Notes: a model not told the origin generated them from the letters alone. A stretch of DNA of 9,732 nt from Clostridia bacterium (GCA_017935525.1 JAGBHJ010000017.1:1-9732), one strand, 5' to 3'; shown: positions 1-7,029, numbered from the stretch's first letter. A program made the numbers and translations.

Positions 1-504
1 ATGTTGTGTGCCTCTGCGTAGTCGATCTCCTCGTCGCGGCTCTTAATATCCCACTCGCGCCAAGGTGCGATGATCTGCATATTGGGAGCAAAAGCCTTGA
101 TCGTCAGCTCAAAACGAACCTGATCGTTACCCTTACCCGTACAGCCGTGGCAGATAGCATCAGCGCCCTCAGCCTTTGCGATCTCAACGATCCTCTTTGC
201 AATTACGGGGGCGGGCAAAAGACGTACCCAGCATATATTCCTCGTAAAGAGCGCCTGCCTTTACTGTGGGAATGATGTAGTCGTTAACAAATTCCTCTGT
301 AAGGTCCTCAATATAGAGCTTTGAAGCGCCTGTCTTAAGCGCCTTCTCCTCCAAGCCCTCCAGCTCGTCAGCCTGTCCAACGTTACCGGAAACGGCAATA
401 ACCTCACAGTTGTTGTAGTTTTCCTTCAGCCACGGAATGATGATGGATGTGTCCAAGCCTCCGGAATAAGCCAATACAACCTTTTTGATGTCCTTCTTGT
501 TCAT
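1..504 (-). CDS. argG: Argininosuccinate synthase, N-terminal part, frameshifted and cut by window edge
   Basis: Joins citrulline and aspartate using ATP to give argininosuccinate, the next-to-last step of arginine synthesis, in the cytoplasm. The start at 504 (MNKKDIKKVVLAYSGG) has a GGAGG ribosome site at 514-518, 9 nt upstream. The PP-loop ATP motif YSGGLDTS is at residues 13-20. The frame reads correctly to about residue 99 (GTSFARP), then shifts within five Gs at 207-211. As written it ends in RNCKEDR and a stop at 184. Dropping one base restores the family sequence VIAKRIVEIAKAEG, then GCTGKGNDQVRFE and IIAPWREWD, open to base 1. About 167 of the usual ~400 residues are present after correction. 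Identity is secure; whether the frameshift is a real mutation or a base-calling/assembly error in the homopolymer cannot be told from this window. Gene is alone behind its own promoter here. Confidence 0.93.
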
Positions 505-540
505 AGTATATATCCTCCAAAAATTTATTTCAAAATTACA

Positions 541-554
541 TGCATAATTATACA
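541..554 (-). promoter_or_regulatory. Candidate ARG box (ArgR/AhrC operator) of argG
   Basis: TGCATAATTATACA matches the Bacillus/Clostridia arginine-repressor half-site consensus TGAATAATTATTCA at 12 of 14 positions and is nearly palindromic. It covers the -10 element of the argG promoter, so a bound repressor would block RNA polymerase. Site seen in sequence; binding by ArgR is inferred from the consensus and the arginine biosynthetic gene it precedes. Confidence 0.7.
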
Positions 555-575
555 ACAAATACCGATTTTTGTCAA
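547..575 (-). promoter_or_regulatory. Sigma-A promoter of argG
   Basis: On the minus strand, TTGACA (575-570), a 17-nt spacer and TATAAT (552-547) form a perfect consensus housekeeping promoter pointing at argG. Transcription would start near 540, giving a leader of about 36 nt with the GGAGG site at 514-518. A full-consensus promoter should be strong and therefore likely depends on repression, consistent with the overlapping ARG box. Confidence 0.85.
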
Positions 576-754
576 TAGGGCGGCAACAATTTGAGCCAAT
601 TGGGTTTTTATTGCATTTCTCCCACAAAAACGTATTTCATCCGCCTTTGGGACGATATTTTTGTCCAAAATATTTTTATTTATTTTATATAAATATTTAT
701 GCAATAAATCACGGTTTTGCAGTTGATGCACCTCATATTTATTCACAGAGCTAT

Positions 755-2800
755 TTACTGCAGCTCTCTGTAATACAAGCCGTTGGTGTGGGGTATGGGC
801 AGATCCTGACCCTTGTCAAAGGCGGCAAGCACACCGCTTATCTCCTTGTCGCTTTCTATTGTAAAATACAGCGTTGCAAAGTCTACTCCGCCAAGCTTTT
901 TGTCCCCAACATAGAGTGGTACGCTGTTCAAAAGCTCCGTATATTTTTTATCCCTGCACACAAGCTCAAACTTAACGCCCTTGCCGTCCGTAAGGAAAGG
1001 TCTGCCGTTGCATCCGCCGCAGCCCTTGTCACCCTTTGCAGGACAGCACCTCAGCTTCATCAGCGGCAGATAGCCCCATGCAATGATGCCCCTCGGCATC
1101 TCACCGCCAAGGGCTTTTACCCTGTTCATGCCTGTTTCAAAGGATACGGTAATATCCTCCACGCCCATGGCAGAATATTCCTCCATTGCAACGGAATTTG
1201 TAACGTTGAGCCACACGTCGCCATGCAAAGTCATCCCCACAGCCCTTGCCGCAGGTATTACTCCCACGTTGGGGCAGGTAACGTGCTCCACGCTCAGCGC
1301 CTTCAGCTCAATGAGCTTTGCCTCCAACGCCACAGCGTCACTCTCCCACAGTATGGGAGGGATCTCCGCAACAAGCCTTGCTCTGTATCTTTTTGCCATG
1401 TCGGGGTTTTTTAACACCTTATCCATGGGTATTATCAGCTTGTCGAAATCATTGTAGCCGCTTTTTGCCACAAAGTCAAAATTCTCAAATCGCAGTCTCT
1501 TTTTAGGCTTATCCTCGGGCGTATACTTTGTGATTACGACTTCAGCATCCTTGTACTCGTGCGCCGACGGACGTCGCTGTGCCATCAGATCCTCCAATGC
1601 CTCACGACGTAACGCATTCAACACGCCACCGGGCACAGAAAGTCCCTCGTCAAAGCCCACTCTTATGCCTTCAACGTAAAAAGGTGTTCCGCCGGTCTTT
1701 GACATTGCCTTTGCCACGTCATCGTACCCTGTGGGGCGATTTATTGCCTCCTGCGGAGCCTCGCCCGTCACCGTGGCAAAATGCTCACCGTCATTTACTG
1801 CCACCTCCACGGGCTTTCCACGCCTGATCGAAGCCTCAACGCCTATGGGCACGCTCTGCCTCTCTGCTCTGTAAAGAGCTGCCAGCTCGCCGAAAACGCT
1901 TCTTGAGGTATTTGCATCCTCCTTTGTTCTGACGCCGTACATAGACGTGTTTCTCTTGCCGTAAAAATAGCCCGTTGTAAAGCCGTCCCTGGAGAAAACG
2001 TCCTCCAGCACCTTCATATCGGGCTTTTTGCCGTCAAGCGCCGCCCTTACGGCAGTAACCGCCGCGGCAACGTATTCGGGGCGCTTCATCCTGCCCTCTA
2101 TCTTAAAGGAGGACACTCCCGCATCCACTAATTTATTTATCTCGTTGACGTAGGACATATCCTTAAGCGATATTGCGTACCCCCTGCCGTGAGAATTCTT
2201 AAAGTCCATTCTGCAGGGCTGGGCACAGCAGCCTCTGTTGCCGCTTCTGCCGCCAATCATTCCCGAAAGATAGCATGCACCCGAAACGCAGGTACACAGC
2301 GCACCGTGGACAAATGTTTCAAGCTCTATATCAACACTTTGTCCTATGCTCCTTATCTCGTCATACGTCAGCTCTCTTGCCAGCACGGCTCTGGAAAAGC
2401 CCAGCTCCTTTGCCGCACTTGCTCCCAAGGAATTATGTATCGTCATCTGGGTAGATGCGTGCATAGCGATGTCGGGCACGCAATCCCTTACCAGCCTTGC
2501 AGTAGCCGTATCCTGGATTATAATTGCGTCCGCACCGCTTTTTGCCACGTATCTGATGTGCTTTTTCAGCTCGTCGAGCTCGTCGTCAAACACGAGAGTA
2601 TTCAGCGTCACGTGGACGTTTACGCCCCTGACCTTGCAGTATTCCACCGCCTCGCAAAGCTCTGCCTCGCCAAAATTCTGCGCATTCTGCCTTGCATTAA
2701 AGCCGCTGGTACCCATGTACACCGCATCAGCGCCGCACCTTACCGCCGCCACAAGCTGTTCTCTGCCGCCAACGGGCGCCAGGATCTCCGCCTTTGTCAT
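755..2800 (-). CDS. U32 family protein with extended C-terminus (RlhA-like, 'collagenase-like peptidase')
   Basis: 681 residues. U32 proteins were named as peptidases, but characterised members (RlhA, TrhP, UbiU/UbiV) are iron-sulfur proteins that hydroxylate RNA bases or ubiquinone precursors. The N-terminal half is a TIM-barrel-like domain starting AEILAPVGG. The U32 signature ExFxxG[SA]xCxxxxGxCxxS is complete at residues 161-178 (ETFVHGALC...GACYLS). Cysteines 169, 171, 176, 191, 192 and 196 supply candidate cluster ligands. The long C-terminal half carries a further cluster near residue 610 (LRCCPAKGDKGCGGC), as in the long form with the extra collagenase/DUF3656-type region, so it looks closer in build to RlhA (23S rRNA C2501 hydroxylation) than to short TrhP. 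The start ATG overlaps the stop of the upstream gene (ATGA, 2797-2800), with an AGGGGG-like site, indicating coupled translation. Exact substrate unknown. Confidence 0.88.
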   Translation of the reverse strand: MTKAEILAPVGGREQLVAAVRCGADAVYMGTSGFNARQNAQNFGEAELCEAVEYCKVRGVNVHVTLNTLVFDDELDELKKHIRYVAKSGADAIIIQDTATARLVRDCVPDIAMHASTQMTIHNSLGASAAKELGFSRAVLARELTYDEIRSIGQSVDIELETFVHGALCTCVSGACYLSGMIGGRSGNRGCCAQPCRMDFKNSHGRGYAISLKDMSYVNEINKLVDAGVSSFKIEGRMKRPEYVAAAVTAVRAALDGKKPDMKVLEDVFSRDGFTTGYFYGKRNTSMYGVRTKEDANTSRSVFGELAALYRAERQSVPIGVEASIRRGKPVEVAVNDGEHFATVTGEAPQEAINRPTGYDDVAKAMSKTGGTPFYVEGIRVGFDEGLSVPGGVLNALRREALEDLMAQRRPSAHEYKDAEVVITKYTPEDKPKKRLRFENFDFVAKSGYNDFDKLIIPMDKVLKNPDMAKRYRARLVAEIPPILWESDAVALEAKLIELKALSVEHVTCPNVGVIPAARAVGMTLHGDVWLNVTNSVAMEEYSAMGVEDITVSFETGMNRVKALGGEMPRGIIAWGYLPLMKLRCCPAKGDKGCGGCNGRPFLTDGKGVKFELVCRDKKYTELLNSVPLYVGDKKLGGVDFATLYFTIESDKEISGVLAAFDKGQDLPIPHTNGLYYRELQ

Positions 2801-3321
2801 AATTCCCCCTGATCCTTTACGATGTCGTCACTCAATGACTCCAACCGTTCTATTTCTGCCTCAATATATTCCTGCTTTGACTTGTGGGCAATTGCTCGCT
2901 CCACCTCAAGCTGTGCATTCATCTCATCCGCTATCTGGCTGGGTGTCTTACAGGGCACCGCGCGCCTTCTCCGTCGGGCACCGCCGTTTTCAATCACGCT
3001 TTTATCCACAGCGCCCACCGCCACCAAAAGCGGAAGCACGTAGCTTGCATAAGCCACCCCTATGTCCTTTGGCGCTGTTATGGGGGCTTGGGACGCCTTT
3101 ACCAGCCTGTACGCATCCGTAAGCCCACGGCGGGAAATACGCCTGTCCTTGCCTATCAGCTCTATCTCGTTGCCCACATTGCCGTTTTTGTACCTTTTGA
3201 ATCTGAACGAAAACTCCAGTCCCGTGTACGTATATAGCGTCTCACCCTCAAAGGGCACAAGCTTGTCCCAAATAGCCAGCTCGTCCGCAGTATAACCACT
3301 CAGATCTGAATATCTTGCCAC
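2797..3321 (-). CDS. Unrecognised 174-residue protein in the ribU operon
   Basis: I do not recognise a family. Translation starts at GTG (3321) with AAGGGG at 3330-3334, 8 nt upstream; the ATG triplets at 3321-3326 are out of frame. The N-terminal half (1-75) is mixed: an acidic, aromatic start (ELAIWDKLVPFEG), a strand-rich stretch (TYTGLEFSFRFKRY), then EIELIGKDRRISRRGLTDAYR. Residues 80-110 are hydrophobic (VAYASYVLPLLVAVGAV) but look like a buried segment rather than a clear membrane span. A linker with five arginines (116-120) leads to a charged helix (126-168) that could form a coiled coil. No signal peptide and no obvious catalytic motif. It begins 4 nt after the VanZ stop and overlaps the U32 start by 4 nt, so it is clearly translated as part of the operon. 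The basic linker hints at nucleic-acid contact, which would fit an RNA-modifying neighbour, but that is speculation. Confidence 0.85.
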   Translation of the reverse strand: MARYSDLSGYTADELAIWDKLVPFEGETLYTYTGLEFSFRFKRYKNGNVGNEIELIGKDRRISRRGLTDAYRLVKASQAPITAPKDIGVAYASYVLPLLVAVGAVDKSVIENGGARRRRRAVPCKTPSQIADEMNAQLEVERAIAHKSKQEYIEAEIERLESLSDDIVKDQGEL

Positions 3322-3325
3322 ATCA

Positions 3326-3808
3326 TCATCCCCTTTTGGAGTGCCTTTGTATCGTCAGCACCAGCCCGATAAATGCTATCCAGAGGAGTATTCCAAACAC
3401 GCCTCCGCCAAAATCTATCATAACGTCAACCACGCTGCTGCCCCTGCCTGTAAAATTCTGCAGGAATTCGTCACACACAGCCACAAACAGCACCGTAAAA
3501 AGCCTCATGCTCACAAGCCTTACACCGACAAGCTTTCCCACGGAATACAAAAGTCCGCTTGTTACAACGCCCAGGGCGGCAAACTCCGTGCCGTGGGCAA
3601 ATTTTCTTACCGCATAATGGAAGTAGTCGTAATCTATTTTGTTTGCAGGGTCAAATATGGGCTTTAAGAAGTCAGCCACCTTTTTACTGAGGCCGCCCGA
3701 CTCCTCTCCGCTTACCGTAGAATTCCCCAATATAAACCAAACCATTGCCACAAACAGCATACCAAATACTGCGGTCATTATAATATCATTTCTCTTTTTC
3801 TTATCCAT
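3326..3808 (-). CDS. VanZ-family membrane protein
   Basis: 160 residues with about four membrane segments (roughly 9-27, 77-94, 101-115, 133-152). Two VanZ hallmarks are present: RKFAHGTEFAALG (68-80) and DEFLQNFTGRGSSVVDVMIDFGG (113-135), with conserved acidic and histidine residues beside the membrane. VanZ of Enterococcus gives low-level teicoplanin resistance; most genomic relatives have no assigned role and act in the cell envelope. No other glycopeptide resistance gene is nearby, so this is better read as a housekeeping VanZ-like protein than a resistance gene. GAGGG at 3817-3821 sits 8 nt before the ATG; the gene follows ribU by 18 nt and precedes the next start by 4 nt. Confidence 0.9.
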   Translation of the reverse strand: MDKKKRNDIIMTAVFGMLFVAMVWFILGNSTVSGEESGGLSKKVADFLKPIFDPANKIDYDYFHYAVRKFAHGTEFAALGVVTSGLLYSVGKLVGVRLVSMRLFTVLFVAVCDEFLQNFTGRGSSVVDVMIDFGGGVFGILLWIAFIGLVLTIQRHSKRG

Positions 3809-3826
3809 TTTATCATCCCTCGTACA

Positions 3827-4483
3827 TTACAGAATGCCCCTCAGCACCAAAATGAAGAACACACAGGTTATTAGCAAAAACGCCGCCAACGTCACCACTC
3901 CTACGCTCGCCTTTTTGTTGCCGCCTGCCTGCAAGGGGGATTCCTCCACAAGCCTTGCACGTCTGAGCGCCGTTACCACGGGCTTATACAAAAGCAACGT
4001 GATGGCGGTGTTAAGTGCACCCTTTATGGCATTAAACGGCAAAAATACAGGCACCAGCATAGCCGCTACGGTTTGTCTTTCCAGCCCCATATGAATTGGG
4101 GTGATGAGGTAATTCCACAAAAGCATCACACCTACCGTAACGCCCACACCGCACAAAAGTCCAACCACCGCACCCTTGATGGAGTGTACTTTTTTGTATA
4201 TCAGCGACGCCGTGCAGGCAAAGGAGCAGGTGGAAATAATATTCATAATGCAGCCGATTATACCCTCGCTACTTATGGTCACCATTTCTACCAGCGACAC
4301 CACAGCAGAAACCAGCATTGCCGACAGCGGTCCGAATATAAAGCCGCATATCGTTATCACAACGTCCTTGGGCTCATACTTCAAAAACAACACCACAGGT
4401 ATCCTTATCAACGCCACCACAACAAAGGCAATGGCGGAAAACATAGCAAGGGTGGTCAATCTTTTTATCTTATCATCTCTCAT
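3827..4483 (-). CDS. ribU: ECF transporter S component, riboflavin-type (RibU-like)
   Basis: 218 residues. S components bind a vitamin in the membrane and pair with the shared EcfA/A'/T energy module, not encoded here. About six hydrophobic spans form the core (11-33, 42-62, 75-95, 103-125, 136-148, 155-171). FLKYEPKDVVITICGFIFGP (34-52) matches the RibU-type Y-[DE]-P-x-D...FxFGP motif, and GIIGCIMN (74-81) is the usual G-x-x-G-x-x-x-N. The FMN riboswitch directly upstream is the best evidence that the substrate is riboflavin. GGAG (4490-4493) lies 6 nt before the ATG. Oddity: after the usual end near residue 175 there is a tail with one more hydrophobic span (194-214), making it longer than the ~190-205 residue characterised RibU proteins. 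First gene of a four-gene operon. Confidence 0.9.
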   Translation of the reverse strand: MRDDKIKRLTTLAMFSAIAFVVVALIRIPVVLFLKYEPKDVVITICGFIFGPLSAMLVSAVVSLVEMVTISSEGIIGCIMNIISTCSFACTASLIYKKVHSIKGAVVGLLCGVGVTVGVMLLWNYLITPIHMGLERQTVAAMLVPVFLPFNAIKGALNTAITLLLYKPVVTALRRARLVEESPLQAGGNKKASVGVVTLAAFLLITCVFFILVLRGIL

Positions 4484-4501
4484 TTATATCTCCGTTCTGT
4501 C

Positions 4502-4539
4502 AAAATAAATAGGCATCCGAAAACATGACTTCGGATGCC
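4502..4539 (-). terminator. Riboswitch expression-platform terminator upstream of ribU
   Basis: On the minus strand a perfect 10-bp stem GGCATCCGAA/TTCGGATGCC (4539-4530 with 4521-4512, 8-nt loop) is followed by TATTTATTTT (4511-4502). It lies between the FMN aptamer and the ribU ribosome site, as expected for FMN-induced transcription termination. The 5' arm contains CATCCG, which can instead pair with CGGATG in the aptamer 3' part (4582-4577), a likely antiterminator. The U tract is interrupted by A, so termination may be partial. Confidence 0.8.
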
Positions 4540-4563
4540 CGATAAGATTCAAAGCTCTTTCAG

Positions 4564-4677
4564 ACATATCTTCTCCCATCCGGACTTTACCGTCGGTATC
4601 GGAATCTCACCGATTCGTGCTGTGCGCTTGCGGACTTTACCGCCGATTGGGACTTTCACCCTACCCCGAAGACATAT
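4564..4677 (-). promoter_or_regulatory. FMN riboswitch (RFN element)
   Basis: The conserved RFN blocks are all visible on the minus strand: CTTCGGGGTAGGGTGAAAGTC, CGGCGGTAAAGTCCGC, TCGGTGAGATTCCGA, CCGACGGTAAAGTCCGGATG and GGGAGAAGAT, in order. The closing helix P1 pairs ATATGTCTTC (4677-4668) with GAAGATATGT (4573-4564) over 10 bp with two G-U pairs. It senses flavin mononucleotide and controls the ribU operon; with the terminator downstream, high FMN should switch the operon off. It starts 21 nt after the galK stop codon. Confidence 0.97.
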
Positions 4678-4698
4678 TATTGAATTTTTACCCGTTCT

Positions 4699-5973
4699 TT
4701 ACTCTATGGAAACCGTGCCGCGGCTTCTGATGTTCAGCTTTGTTACACAGCCTGCGCCAAATACAGCTTCCATCGCCTTGCAATAGCCGTCAAACTCCTC
4801 AACGGGGAGGAACGTCTGGATAGTGCCCGCAAATCCGCCGCCGTGTACACGGGAAGCAAACTTCAAGCCCTTGCAATATTCTCTCGTGAGAGTCAGCGCT
4901 ATTGTAATACCCTGCTCAGAGGGGTTCTTTATGGTCATGCAGTTCTGCAGATACTCCCAGGACGAGTTACCCGACTCGTTAACGTAGTCAAGGAACTCCT
5001 CAAACTGAGAATTCTTTATACAGTTTATTTGCTTTACAACTCTTTCGTTCTCATTGAGGAAGTGAATAGCTCTCAAAAGTGCTCTGTCACCCAGCTTTGC
5101 GCGGATGTCCTTTGCCTTTGCCAAAAGCTCCTCCATGGAAACCTCTCTCATTACCTCTCTGCCAAACTCCTTTGCAACAGCCTTCATCTCCTTGGGAACT
5201 GATGCATAGTCATCCGTCAAGTCAGCATGGTTGCCACCCGTATCCACAACGGCAAGGCAATAGCCAAGCTTTGCCAGGTCAAGCTGGACCTGCTCAACGA
5301 TGGGGTTCTTGTTATCTCTGAAATCGATGGAGATAACGCCGCCCACAGCGCAAGCCGTCTGATCCATCAGACCGCAGGGCTTGCCAAAGTAAACGTTTTC
5401 CGCATACTGACCGATCTTTGCCAGATCAACGTCGGAGACCTCGTTTTCAGCATTGTAAAGTCTTGAGAATATCTTACCGATAAGCACCTCAACGGAGGCT
5501 GAGCTGGAAAGTCCGCTGCCCCTCTTTACAGTGCTCATCATATACGCATTAAAGCCGCCAACCTTGTAGCCCAGCTCCTTGAACTTTGCCGCAATACCGC
5601 GCACAAGGGCAACTGTGGTCTCTTTCTCATTCTCGTTTACCTTTGTGTTGGAAAGGTTTACCTTAAAGGGTCTGTTGTAGCCTACGGAATACATGGTTAC
5701 CATGTTATCATCCGTAGGAACCACCACTGCCAATGAGTCAAGGTTAACACTTGCCGCCATTACGCAGCCGTAGTTGTGATCGGTATGGTTACCGCTTATT
5801 TCTGTTCTGCCGGGTGTGGAAAACAGCATAAAGCCCTCGGGATCGCCAAACTTTTCTGCAAAAAGATCGTAGAGTCCCTGAACTCTTGCCTTGGCGCCCT
5901 CAATATTGTCGCCGTATATCTGTCCAAACAGAGAAACCTTGTCAAGGTTCGCTATATCTGCCTTTGTAAACAT
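4699..5973 (-). CDS. galK: Galactokinase-family GHMP kinase
   Basis: 424 residues; phosphorylates galactose at C1 with ATP, the entry step of the Leloir pathway. All three GHMP motifs are present: PGRTEISGNHTDHN (54-67), RGSGLSSSAS (151-160, ATP phosphate loop) and HGGGFAGT (377-384). R56 and D204 (GLMDQTA) correspond to the catalytic Arg/Asp pair of galactokinases, and Y256 aligns with the sugar-contacting tyrosine. The signature differs from the textbook GEHTDY: N62 replaces the glutamate that contacts the sugar. The N-terminus is ~20 residues longer than E. coli GalK. Start at 5973 is set by AAGGAG at 5980-5985, which lies inside the end of galE; only 3 nt separate the genes. galE next door supports galactose, but a related hexose or hexosamine cannot be excluded. 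Confidence 0.88.
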   Translation of the reverse strand: MFTKADIANLDKVSLFGQIYGDNIEGAKARVQGLYDLFAEKFGDPEGFMLFSTPGRTEISGNHTDHNYGCVMAASVNLDSLAVVVPTDDNMVTMYSVGYNRPFKVNLSNTKVNENEKETTVALVRGIAAKFKELGYKVGGFNAYMMSTVKRGSGLSSSASVEVLIGKIFSRLYNAENEVSDVDLAKIGQYAENVYFGKPCGLMDQTACAVGGVISIDFRDNKNPIVEQVQLDLAKLGYCLAVVDTGGNHADLTDDYASVPKEMKAVAKEFGREVMREVSMEELLAKAKDIRAKLGDRALLRAIHFLNENERVVKQINCIKNSQFEEFLDYVNESGNSSWEYLQNCMTIKNPSEQGITIALTLTREYCKGLKFASRVHGGGFAGTIQTFLPVEEFDGYCKAMEAVFGAGCVTKLNIRSRGTVSIE

Positions 5974-5976
5974 ATT

Positions 5977-6996
5977 TTACTCCTTATCGTAGCCGTTGGG
6001 GTTCTTTTCCTGCCAGTTTGCCAGGTCAACGCACATCTGGTTGATATCGCGCTGAGCCTCCCAGCCCAAAAGCTCCTTTGCCTTTGTTGCGTCCGCATAG
6101 CACTCGTCAATATCACCGGGTCGGCGGTCAACTATCTTGTAGGGAACCTTCTTGCCGGATGCCTTCTCATACGCCTTTACAATATCAAGCACAGAGTAGC
6201 CGTTACCCGTACCGATGTTGTAGTAATCGATACCCTTTACCTTTACTGTTCTGTCAAGAGCCTTAAGGTGCGCAATAGCAAGGTCAACAACGTGGATGTA
6301 ATCTCTTACGCCCGTGCCGTCGTGTGTGTCGTAGTCATTGCCATATACGGAAAGGAACTCTCTCTTGCCCGATGCAACCTGTGCAACGTAGGGCAAAAGG
6401 TTATTGGGAATACCGTTGGGAGCCTCACCGATAAGGCCTGTGGAGTGAGCGCCGATGGGGTTAAAGTATCTGAGTATGGATACGCTCCAGCCATTGTCAG
6501 CAATGGTGATATCCTTGAGTATTCTCTCTATCTCCAGCTTTGTTTCACCGTAGGGGTTTGTTGTGGAGAGAGCAAAGTCCTCCTTTATCGGCACGCTCTT
6601 GGGCTTGCCGTAAACAGTAGCGGATGAGCTGAATACGATGTTCTTTACACCGTACTTTGCCATCACGTCACAGAGAATAAGCGTACCCGTGATGTTGTTG
6701 TGGTAATATCTGATGGGCTGCTGAACAGACTCACCAACCGCCTTAAGTCCCGCAAAGTGGATGACTGCGTCAATGCCCTCATTCTCGCTGAATATCTTTT
6801 CCAATGCAGGTCTGTCCAAAAGGTCAGCCTCATAGAACTTAAAATCCTTACCTGTGATCGTTCTGATCCTGTTGAGGACCTCGGGATTACTGTTGACGTA
6901 ATTGTCAACGATGATCACTTCTCTGCCGTCATTAAGCAGCTCAACAACTGTGTGCGAGCCTATAAAGCCTGCACCGCCCGTTACCAATACCTTCAT
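5977..6996 (-). CDS. galE: UDP-glucose 4-epimerase
   Basis: 339 residues, essentially the length of E. coli GalE (338). It interconverts UDP-galactose and UDP-glucose with bound NAD+ in the cytoplasm. The Rossmann motif TGGAGFIGS is at 6-14; DN at 31-32 ends the second strand that binds the NAD ribose; the catalytic S124 (in VFSSSATVYG), Y149 and K153 (PYGETK) stand at the same positions as in E. coli. ILRYFNPIGAH (174-184) and RDYIHVVDLA (231-240) are further family blocks. Start chosen at 6996 because MKVLVTGGAGFIG is the family N-terminus and AAGGAG (7003-7008) is 6 nt upstream; the frame stays open to 7137 but that stretch is promoter DNA. First gene of the galE-galK transcript, divergent from galT. 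Confidence 0.96.
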   Translation of the reverse strand: MKVLVTGGAGFIGSHTVVELLNDGREVIIVDNYVNSNPEVLNRIRTITGKDFKFYEADLLDRPALEKIFSENEGIDAVIHFAGLKAVGESVQQPIRYYHNNITGTLILCDVMAKYGVKNIVFSSSATVYGKPKSVPIKEDFALSTTNPYGETKLEIERILKDITIADNGWSVSILRYFNPIGAHSTGLIGEAPNGIPNNLLPYVAQVASGKREFLSVYGNDYDTHDGTGVRDYIHVVDLAIAHLKALDRTVKVKGIDYYNIGTGNGYSVLDIVKAYEKASGKKVPYKIVDRRPGDIDECYADATKAKELLGWEAQRDINQMCVDLANWQEKNPNGYDKE

Positions 6997-7029
6997 AGCT
7001 ATCTCCTTCTTGTATGGTCGTATGTAATA

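Larger units (their letters stand above)
505..754. other. AT-rich gap between the U32 gene and argG
   Basis: 250 bases without a gene. The argG end holds the promoter and ARG box. The rest is AT-rich, including two copies of AAATATTT at 668-675 and 691-698. No convincing terminator for the U32 gene is visible. A hairpin AGAGCT/AGCTCT (747-767) spans the U32 stop codon but is followed on the minus strand by mixed A/T rather than a T run. Readthrough into argG is therefore possible. Confidence 0.6.

Noticed and set aside
505..627. Upstream in-frame extension of argG
   Set aside because: It would run through the promoter and ribosome site; the family N-terminus and GGAGG place the start at 504.
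646..685. Hairpin TTTGGGAC/GTCCAAA followed by a T-rich stretch on the plus strand
   Set aside because: It looks like a terminator only for plus-strand transcription, where there is no gene; the stem has a bulge. On the minus strand no T run follows it.
732..745. Second possible ARG box
   Set aside because: Only 10 of 14 matches, nearly 200 bases from the argG promoter, and AT-rich DNA gives such matches by chance.
569..1414. Long plus-strand open frame opposite the U32 gene and argG leader
   Set aside because: It lies antisense to a clear U32 protein, has no ribosome site, and its composition is that of a reverse-complement shadow.
3321..3326. ATG triplets just upstream of the 174-residue gene
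   Set aside because: They are out of frame with the open reading frame; GTG at 3321 is the in-frame start at proper distance from AAGGGG.
3326..3808. VanZ homolog as a glycopeptide resistance gene
   Set aside because: No vanA/B/H/X or regulator genes nearby; it is embedded in a riboflavin-transport operon, and VanZ-like proteins are widespread without a resistance role.
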